A stretch of DNA of 64,000 nt, taken from Tricholoma matsutake (Eukaryota; Basidiomycota; Agaricomycetes; Agaricales; Tricholomataceae). This document shows, in pieces, positions 56,901-64,000 of this stretch. Each line of letters starts with the position of its first letter. The first letter of the stretch is position 1. Position numbers and translations under genes: made by a program. The notes below the pieces were generated by a model. That model ran no database searches. It was not told the DNA's origin and worked only from the letters and a program-made list of their open reading frames with translations. The stretch is taken from NCBI GenBank assembly GCA_026075535.2, contig AP026541.1, positions 11,656,001-11,720,000 on the forward strand, read 5' to 3'.

Positions 56901-58145
56901 GGACAGGTGGGGGACTGTAAAGTACTGTACCAGGTGGGTATCCTGCTCTGCAGGTCTCCCGGTACCCCTCTGCCATCTCCTACCCTTTATTGACACCCTC
57001 ACATCCCATTTGGATGGGGAGGAGGGGGCTGGCACGGGTGTCATCAGGTCTGGGTTGATCCCCATCGTTCCGTGTTGGTGTCGGCATTGCCCTGTCATCG
57101 TTCGCTGTCATCACCTCCATTCCACCCATGATCCACCCACTGAGCAGTTGCTCAAGGGGCAGGAGGCGGGTGGTGTGTCATTGGCCCCATTGCTTTGCAT
57201 TCTGGGGGTCCTGGTGACACTCATGATCCACCCTATGAGCAGGGGCTTGCAGGTGTGGGGTGGGTGGGTGGGGTTGTCTTGCGTCCAGCCATCGGTTGTT
57301 ACCAGTAGAGTAGAACCTACAAAACAAAAGAAATGAGTTAGTTAGTTTATAAAAACAAAAAGCAAACAAAAAAAACTTATGTAGGGCCCAAACGACGCAA
57401 TCTGCATCGTTTCGGTCCGCATTCCATCCAGTTGACCTGTTTGTGGGTGGTGGCATCGTTACCAGTAGATTATAACCTAGAGAACTAAAGAAACTGGTTA
57501 GTTAGTTTATAAAAACAAAAAGCAAATGAAAAAAAACTTACCTGGGGCCCAAACAACGCGATCTGCGTCATTTGGGCCTGTGTTCCATCCATTCAGCTCA
57601 TTTGCAGGTGGTGGTGATGGCGGATTGGGCATGGGAGCGGTGGCAGTGGGTGTCCACGCAGTGGTGGTGGTGGTAGAGAGAGGAGGGAGGGAGGTGCCGT
57701 CGATGGTGGCGGTGGTGGTGGTGGTGAGTGATGAGCTGGCACATTTGATGACACGGCAATATGCTTTGTCATACACAGCTGCACCACGGTACCTAATGCA
57801 AGTAGATGATGCCTTATACAAGGTACTGTGGTGTAACGGTTATATTGTCCATCATGTTTGATTACATAAGCAACCTACAGGGATCTGGGTTCAATTCCTT
57901 TTCTTACACACTTTTTCAGCAGAATCCAACTGGACTCCACTCAGACTCCACTGGACCAGTCCGAGTGGAATCCGGTGTTTGAGTGGATTCCACTTGGAGT
58001 CTGGTCAGACTGGCCTGGGACTGGACTGGCAACTTTGCAGGCAGTTGGCTGGTGACCAGTCCCAGTGGACTCCAGTCGGACTCTGGTCAGTCTGGTCAGA
58101 CTCCAGTCGGAGTCCACTAGGAAAGGTGGGGGAGTGTAAAGACCT
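53997..58145 (-). mobile_element. composite tRNA-like/hairpin transposon (outer), interrupted by its own inverse copy
   Basis: It starts CAGTACTTTACAGTCCTCC and ends GGGGGAGTGTAAAGACCT. The flanks GCACCATGT (53988-53996) and CCGCCATGT (58146-58154) are an imperfect 9-bp TSD. Removing the inner element and one TSD copy leaves 861 + 1209 = 2070 bp, the same length as the inner copy, in opposite orientation. Each end has GTCC boxes and an outward tRNA-like head (minus: B 54260-54268, A 54320-54331; plus: A 57829-57839, B 57899-57907). The core has the serial hairpins and two intron-like modules (about 57309-57380 and 57475-57543, minus). No protein-coding frame is conserved between the two copies as far as I can see. 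Confidence 0.85.
54858..56927 (+). mobile_element. composite tRNA-like/hairpin transposon (inner), 2070 bp
   Basis: Perfect 9-bp TSD TACCAGGTG at 54849-54857 and 56928-56936. It starts AGGTCTTTACACTCCCCC and ends GGGGACTGTAAAGTACTG. In order: GTCC boxes; minus tRNA-like head (B 55108-55116, A 55166-55176); CCACCACCACC-rich stretch; GGGCCCAAACAATGCAG/GTCGTTTGGGCCC hairpin; intron-like GTAAGTTTTCTTTC to TTTTCTAGG with ACTAACTAAC (55467-55532); a second unit (to 55692) whose 5' site is mutated to ATAAGT; GAGC-GCTC hairpins (55757, 55860, 56170, 56252); serial hairpins (56355-56500); plus tRNA-like head (A 56604-56615, B 56667-56675); GTCC tail. It is structurally a non-autonomous DNA-transposon-like unit with internal pol III-type promoters. 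Confidence 0.9.
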
Positions 58146-58194
58146 CCGCCATGTCAGCATGATTTCATTTTTAGGTTCTTACCTCTTGATTACA

Positions 58195-58450
58195 ACAACA
58201 ACAGACAACAAAAGGCAGGGCAACAGATGGCAGGGATAATGGATGATGAACAATAGCAGCAATGATGACAAATGGCAGAGAACAACAAACAGCAGGGAAC
58301 AACACATGACAAGGGATGACAAATGGTGGGGAGATGGCAAACAGCAGGGATGACAGATGACAGGGACAACAAACATCAGAGATGGTGAATGACAGGGACA
58401 ACAAAGCCAAACAGCAGGGATGACAGCAAGCATGAACAGCGGGGACAGGG
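58195..58450 (+). repeat. degenerate GGCAGGGA/GACAAC microsatellite
   Basis: Repeated AACAGCAGGGATGACA and ACAACAAA words with a period of roughly 25-30 bp. A long frame exists on the minus strand but is repeat-driven. Confidence 0.6.
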
Positions 58451-58676
58451 CAACAGCACCCTCATGATTGCTACGAACACAAGATGGTCAGGCATTTTTC
58501 TGTTTTGTTTCATTTTTCATCTGAAAATCCTTCTCATGTGCACTGATTAATTGGTTCCAATAGGTGGGGGGGTGACCAAATGTTGAAGTTGTCAACACAT
58601 TTCATTGGCCACCATACCCATGAATTTATTATTTTATTACCCAGATTTGTACTGTAAATCACATAGACTAGCACCT

Positions 58677-58757
58677 GTGATGGTTTCCTGGTTTCCTTGT
58701 TCCCAGGTTTCATGGAACCCAGGAAACCATAAAAACTGAGAAAAACCAGAAACTAAA
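58677..58757 (+). repeat. short GGTTTCC hairpin-like stretch
   Basis: GGTTTCCTGGTTTCC is followed by ACCCAGGAAACCATAA, so the stretch can fold back on itself. Same word family as 46300-46578. Confidence 0.55.
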
Positions 58758-59125
58758 TTGCCATATTGCTGATGCCCATAGATATGTGATCATCCATAGC
58801 GCATGGCAGAGGGGAGGCCACTGGGTGGAGGGAACGTGGCCACAAAGTTTGAAAGGAATTGGTCAGGAAATGCATCCCCGGTGTCACTGCTACCACATTT
58901 GGACATCCAGTGATCTTTCCAAATTGGTCAGATTGCTGGTTTGGCAGCAATCAGGCACCTGTTGCTCACTGTCAAGTTGTTGGTGCAACACTACGAGCTT
59001 TCGTTTCAGTCAATGCTGGGTATGGTTCAGATCATTCACCCCCAAACACAACCCTCTAAATGTCTATGTGGTTCAGTAAATACAGAGTGGCCCACTAGCC
59101 AGGGTGGCCCACTTCCTGGCCCAGT
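58758..59125. other. unassigned spacer
   Basis: No recognised gene; flank of the fold-back element. Confidence 0.35.
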
Positions 59126-59998
59126 ACTATATCACCCAATTGGTCTAAAATCTCCTGAGTCTGAAATTCAATTTCTACATTTTATCTGCTTGCACAATCC
59201 CCCCAGAGTTTTATGGGATCTAATTGACTAGTAGTCATGGATGTATGTATGATTTCACTAAGGAATACAAGCTGTGGAAGCAGTCGAGAAACAGTAGCTG
59301 GAGTTATCAAACAGTGATACAAATGAAAATATCTTGTTCACCATGGCAAAAATCACTCCCAAAACCCGAAAAAATTTGACAGGACACCTTGAGGACACCT
59401 ACACTATACCAGACTACGGTAGCATGCTCTCTTCAAATCTCCGGGGGTGTTGTGCCCATGTTCGAGAGCAATGAAGGGACACTGTCAATTTTGTCACACT
59501 TTGTCACAGTAAAATTGAATGTCCACTGGCTGGCTCAATGGCAAGTGGCTTGAGATGCTGAGGCACGAGAAATCACAAGCAAATGTAAAGCACGTACATT
59601 ACATACTGTTTTGTGGGCGGACCTTGAATTTTGATGAGTTTTGTCATGCTGTCTCTCCTTGCTCTTGAACATGGGCTCACCATCCCGGAGACTTAAAGAG
59701 AGTGTGTTATATTAGTTTGGTCTAGTGTAGGTGTCCTGTCAATTTTTTTCAGGCTTTGGGAGTGATTTTTGCCATGGTGAACAAGACATTTTCATTTGTA
59801 TCACTGTTTGATCACTCCAGCTACTGTTTCTCTACTGCTTCCACAGTTTGTATTCCTTAGTGAAATCATACATACTTCCATTACTACTAGTCAATTAGAT
59901 CCCATAAAACTCCAGGGGGATTGCACAAGCAGATAAAATGTAGAAATTGAATTTCAGACTCCCTGGGAGATTTCAGACCAATTGGGCGATATAGTACA
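59126..59998. mobile_element. fold-back element with about 350-bp inverted arms
   Basis: The left arm (TACTATATCACCCAATTGG to about 59470) is complementary to the right arm (about 59650 to CCAATTGGGCGATATAGTA). Landmarks shared in inverse orientation include TTTATGGGATCTAATTGACT, CACCATGGCAAAAATCACTC and GCTCTTGAACATG (diverged). The loop is about 170 bp without a coding frame. Target duplication not resolved. Confidence 0.8.
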
Positions 59999-60299
59999 GT
60001 AAAGGGGTGCATGCATACCCATCAAAAAGTACATGTGATGCCGCTGATGCAATATCTGTGGTGCAGATCTCAACACCTCAAAGGGATGTGCTGAATATAG
60101 TACATGCATTGTTCATAGACTGTTCATGATGTGTCCTATTAACAATTAACTGATTGTTTGTTCGAGACCACGAAAGAATTGAAATAAAATATACAAATTT
60201 ATGTTATTATACACCATCGTTATTCCAACTGAATTATTTTGAGTCACTGAGCAGCGCAGTGCAACCCGGCAGTGACATGCTCAACGTTGATAGGAAACA

Positions 60300-63200
60300 T
60301 TTATGTTTTCATGGCAGCTGGAATCGCAACATTAAAGACACTAAGCTACATTTGATTCCCAACCCGAAAATACTCCCTCTCTGGTGGAACAGGACCATGA
60401 AGGATATCGTCATGTTCAACCCAGTGATAACAATCCTCACCCCCATTCCAAAATGGTTTCATCTGTTTTTACATGGATGCTCTCTGAGGAAGTCACAAGA
60501 ACTCAACAGGAGCGCATATGATGCATTGTGGGCAGTATCGATGCCATGGTATACTGTTGGGGAGCAACCATACGTGAATATATTGTATCTGGTGTGTCCT
60601 TCTTTGGGGTGGTGTCATTTGCCATGACAAGGGATGTACATCTTGGATGGTGTTCCATGAACTTGATCTCCCTGGATCGGCGGTGGAGTTCGAGGTTGGT
60701 GGATGGATTCCTTTGATGATGAAGAGTACTTGTCTGGCTTATATTTAGTGGTGATCTTGGCTTCCTCAGGAGGTTTGACTTGCACTCCTAGCTCCATGAT
60801 TAAGCTGATGTACAGCTGGTAAGAAGTGGGGATTGACCCATGTCCGCATTTCTCTAATGCTTTTGGGAAAAATTTGAAGTTGGCTTGATTGATAGAGTAT
60901 TTAGTGATAGCACCGCTGCGTTTCCGATGCTTAAACTGAATAAGCACACCAGTCATGGCATGCTCGCACAGCTGACTGTTCCACAAGAGGACAGGTAAAA
61001 TACAGTTGACACTGCATTCGCCGTTTCAACACATGATCGCCATGTGATGGATGAAAGCTACCCATGCAGTGGTAGAGGTTGTGCCACTGTCGTCTGCCAT
61101 TTTCCCAATGTGAGTGAAGCAGATAAGAGTGTCCTTGAATGCCTCTCTAAATGAGATTCCTTCAACATTATCCGGGGTGCTGTCAAGAACCATATCTGCA
61201 GACTCGTCGCTGTACAACATTTTGATGAAGGTTATAAGACAACAGCCAGCACTGAAATTAGGAGGAATCTTCTTGTGGGGATCACTTTTGTCCAGCTCGA
61301 CAGTGCGATGGTATGCATCAAGGAGAAGTTGACGACCAGTAAGCTCACCCAGTTCTCCATGGTCAAGCAAGCCAGTTTTGAGAATATTTGTGAGAGTTTT
61401 GACTACTATAAACAGATTTTGCGTCCTCCACATCCAAAGTTGCTGGGTGGCAGCCTCAGCAAGAAGGGGTTTGGAAGGATATCTTGACCGCAAGGACTCT
61501 TGGTGATCAGGAATAGAATATGCAAACCACATATGGCTCTCGACTAGACCAGCCTCTTCGATTTGCACTTTTTCACAACGAGGCTCAAAGTCCAGTGACA
61601 ATTGGATGTCTAGAACTGCCATCCGTGCAGCACATGAGAAGGTGTCATAACTGGAGTCGATATCATGAGAAGCAACAAGCGTGAAGTTTGCGCATGCCAA
61701 TTCCAAGATTTGTGTATGGAGCTCAGATGCCTTCATACCAGCTCCTCATAACAGTGTCCAAAATCTATCCCAACATGTCGTCAAGCATGAAATATGGAAC
61801 GGTTCAACAACACTCACAGTGGCCTCCCAAATTGCGCCATAAATGGAATTGTGCTGATGTGTTTGATATTCAACTCACCTGCCTTGACTATGAGGTCCTC
61901 GGAGCAGTCGAAGGGTGTTTCAGTAATTGGTGTGTGTGTTATGGCTTTCCCGCCACAAATGTGAGCAGATTTGGCAAGGGCCCGTGGAGCAGCGAACTGG
62001 GCTAAACTCGAATTTGTTGATAGGAAAATGGAAAACATCGGAAAAGTCAAAAATTGGTTGAGACATGAACATATATAATCATAAAGCATCTTCTCATCAT
62101 TGTTCTTGGGCATCACCTTGGTGAGAGCGTGTGCTTTGTCGAAGTAGATTATGAGTTTGATACAGTGCAACCCAACCCAGCAGTCCAGCTTATGAATGGG
62201 TTTTCTGAGTGTGACTCTTGCTGACTCCACCGCGGCAAACTCAACAACCATCTTCACATCATAATATGTGTTATTGGAATCCTCAGAGCCTTCGGGTTTC
62301 GATCGACGCTTTGCGAGTAACTCTTCATGTCTCCTCTTGATTTCAGGAAGGATCTGCCAGCGCAATGGCTAACTGTGATATTCCTTGCCACCTTCACAGA
62401 CACGCACCTGAATGGGCTGAGTCGCACCATCAATCACCGCTTTGTATAATCCTGTGTGTATGCCTTCTAGGTGACATGACCACCACTTGGCCAAATCCTC
62501 AGCGGTTCTAATTTGCTTTGTACTCAAATCTCCCAGGTATTTCTCCAGCTCGCCATTAACTTCCATGAACAGACTACCAAAAAACTTTAGATAATTGGTT
62601 TTCAGAATGTGCTGATCATCCGATAGAGAGGCTGTGATGAGGTAGTCACGGACAGCATTGTCAGGGATGGGGAAGGCCAGGTCTGCATTCATACATCAGA
62701 AGCATCCAAGGAATTCGAAAAACAAAGTAAGGACCTTGATTGTCGCCCTTTTCTCATAGATTAAATGGAATGGTGAAGACCAGGTTCACTTGCTCGTGGA
62801 CCATGCGAGATTTTCCCGTACCGGAGCTCTGAACGATGGCGATTTGGTTAGAATAAGCTTTTTCTGTTGGTGGGATTGCGTTAGTATTGGCGAACAGGAG
62901 TTGATGATTATTTCCCAAGTAACTATCATGCCAGGCGGACCGCAGAGCTTCGAAAATAGGGTTAGCTAAGCAAAACAAGAGCTAGAATAAACACACCTTT
63001 GTCTAGAGAATTGTGTCCATGGAATAAGCTGTCATGAACCACCACATCAGATGTATCAATTATGCACCAGTCAGTTTGACATCCTCATTGGGCAGTAGAT
63101 GGCACCTTATTGCTACAACCTAGCTGTCATCACCAATCCCAATTACAAGAACGCAGAGAACCTATGAGCTTCTCGCACCACAGGCCAGAGGATTGCTTTG

Positions 63201-63619
63201 ATGATGATTAAGGGCTCAAAAGGAGGTTGTGCAGCACACAAAATGCACCTAACTGCCGAACTTCTTTGAATGATCCATCTTTCCATGCTTTCTGTAACAC
63301 CGCATTGATGGACAGTTGGCGTGTAAGCAGGTCCTCCGCTTTATCTGACAGAAGAGTCATGAGTCTCTTGTCTCCAACAGTGATGTTAGAAAGTAGTGAA
63401 GCTAAATTGGGCTCCAAATTAAGCATCCTATTAGTGCTGAATGTCTTCATGATCACTGCATCGAGGGCCTTGTGATTGTCATCAGTCCAAAGATTGCGCT
63501 CGCATGATACTTGAGTCAGTGTTTGATTAGCATCTCAGAATATGGCCTCATGCAGTGTGTTTAGATTGCCCACAGACAAATGAGAGAAGCCTTCAGATAA
63601 AGAACTCGTCGGGTCCATG
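60300..63619 (-). pseudogene. P-loop ATPase of a fungal multigene family (STAND/Crinkler-like), decayed
   Basis: The start is the Met of MDPTSSLSEGFSHLSVGNLN (63619). Blocks: LKSDKAEDLLTRQL-like helical N-terminus (63208-63535); Walker A SSGTGKSRMVHEQ (about 62800-62835), then VFTIPFNL; LAFPIPDNAVRDYL; YLGDLSTKQIRTAEDLAKWW; KLDCWVGLHCIKLIIYFDKA, where FDKAH looks like Walker B FDEAH with the Glu changed to Lys; CLNQFLTFPMFSIFLSTNSS (sensor-like); ITETPFDCSEDLIVKAGEL; a helical C-terminus (61026-61736, 60615-60986), continuing to FTYGCSPTVYHGIDTAHNAS near 60500. Stops at 63535-63537, 62754-62756 and about 62369 plus short introns break it. I know similar proteins only as hypothetical Agaricomycete paralogues, so the role is unknown. 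Confidence 0.55.
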
Positions 63620-63639
63620 GTGGACTGAAGGAGGTTCAC

Positions 63640-64000
63640 CGTCATGTGATAAGCGCGTTTAGTACCATCATGTGACTTGCTGTCGTGTGCGACTCTACAT
63701 AAGTAAAAGGCGGGTTTTGCTGAAGAGATAAGGCATGTGCACTAGTTTCTCACAACTCTCCCTGCTATTCTCCGTGTACATATTTGCCTCTTGTACTAAG
63801 GTAGGGTTTGTTCACTCCTAACCACATCATGTGGATAAAGAGTGACAAATTGTGACCAACAACCATCCGTCTAATTACTGCTTCAAACAAGTGTTTTTTT
63901 CAAATGTAAAACCTATAATCCACAGAAAATAACATTTTCAAGAGAGTCTAGTTTACCGATCCCTTGATTGTGAAGAAGGAGGAAGGTTATTAGGGTTTGA
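63640..64000. other. upstream flank of ATPase gene
   Basis: Presumed promoter side of the minus-strand gene starting at 63619. No TATA or other element that I can support. Confidence 0.3.

Noticed and set aside
60154..60627. 157-codon plus-strand frame
   Set aside because: The minus strand here continues the ATPase family protein (FTYGCSPTVYHGIDTAHNAS), so this is antisense shadow.
63988..63997. Telomeric TTAGGG
   Set aside because: Single occurrence, no tandem repetition.

Overview
The window looks like a transposon-dense stretch of a mushroom-forming basidiomycete (Agaricomycetes) genome. I base this on CxC5/CxC6 cysteine-cluster proteins linked to KDZ transposases, hAT, pogo, Helitron, Ty3 and Ty1/copia elements of fungal type, and short (about 50-70 nt) GT-AG introns. 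I see no confident host housekeeping gene. Nearly everything is mobile DNA, its cargo, or its decay products, often nested several levels deep. Genus and species cannot be read from the sequence. LAYOUT, LEFT TO RIGHT. 1-622: edge-truncated Helitron replicase N-terminal region (minus). 1034-1386: tRNA-like/GTCC terminal module. 1540-3937: decayed CxC5-CxC6 KDZ-like gene (minus). 3974-6339 and 14483-14954: two halves of one multi-exon minus-strand gene with an Asn-rich domain, split by an 8.1-kb hAT element (6340-14482, TSD GGTGAGAG). That hAT carries its transposase gene (9639-12552), a second CxC6 KDZ-like gene (7162-9578) with an in-frame exon-intron triplication, and a hairpin-rich module. 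15100-20470: tRNA-like modules, hairpins, tandem exon-intron-like units, and a composite transposon (18125-19934, 9-bp TSD) sitting in a related element. 20570-30128: decayed Ty3-type LTR element with an antisense spliced gene between integrase and 3' LTR. 30129-30604: another Ty3 fragment. 30607-35400: Helitron helicase interrupted by a 3.1-kb hAT derivative (31787-34891, TSD CTCTACCT), itself hosting a hairpin MITE and an 8-bp-TSD MITE. 35478-45330: one hairpin/tRNA-like element interrupted by a 185-bp-LTR element (35813-44249, TSD CTCCC), which is in turn interrupted by a full copia element (36004-41263, TSD TCTCC). 45360-47786: third CxC5-CxC6 gene (plus). 48240-49923: tandem repeats and a poly(A) retroposon with a tRNA-like head. 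50662-52824: decayed pogo-like transposase. 53997-58145: composite transposon interrupted by an inverted copy of itself. 59126-59998: fold-back element. About 60300-63619: decayed P-loop ATPase gene of a fungal paralogous family. MAIN NOVELTY. A non-coding transposon family, seen in three delimited copies (53997-58145, 54858-56927, 18125-19934), has asymmetric terminal repeats, 9-bp target duplications, outward-facing tRNA-like A/B-box promoters at both ends, GTCC-box arrays, covarying hairpins and intron-like modules with consensus splice and branch sites. Two copies are intact 2070-bp units, one inserted in the other. A second theme is decay by C-to-T change at CpG: in-frame stops in unrelated elements are mostly TGA where the family is expected to have Arg (CGA).
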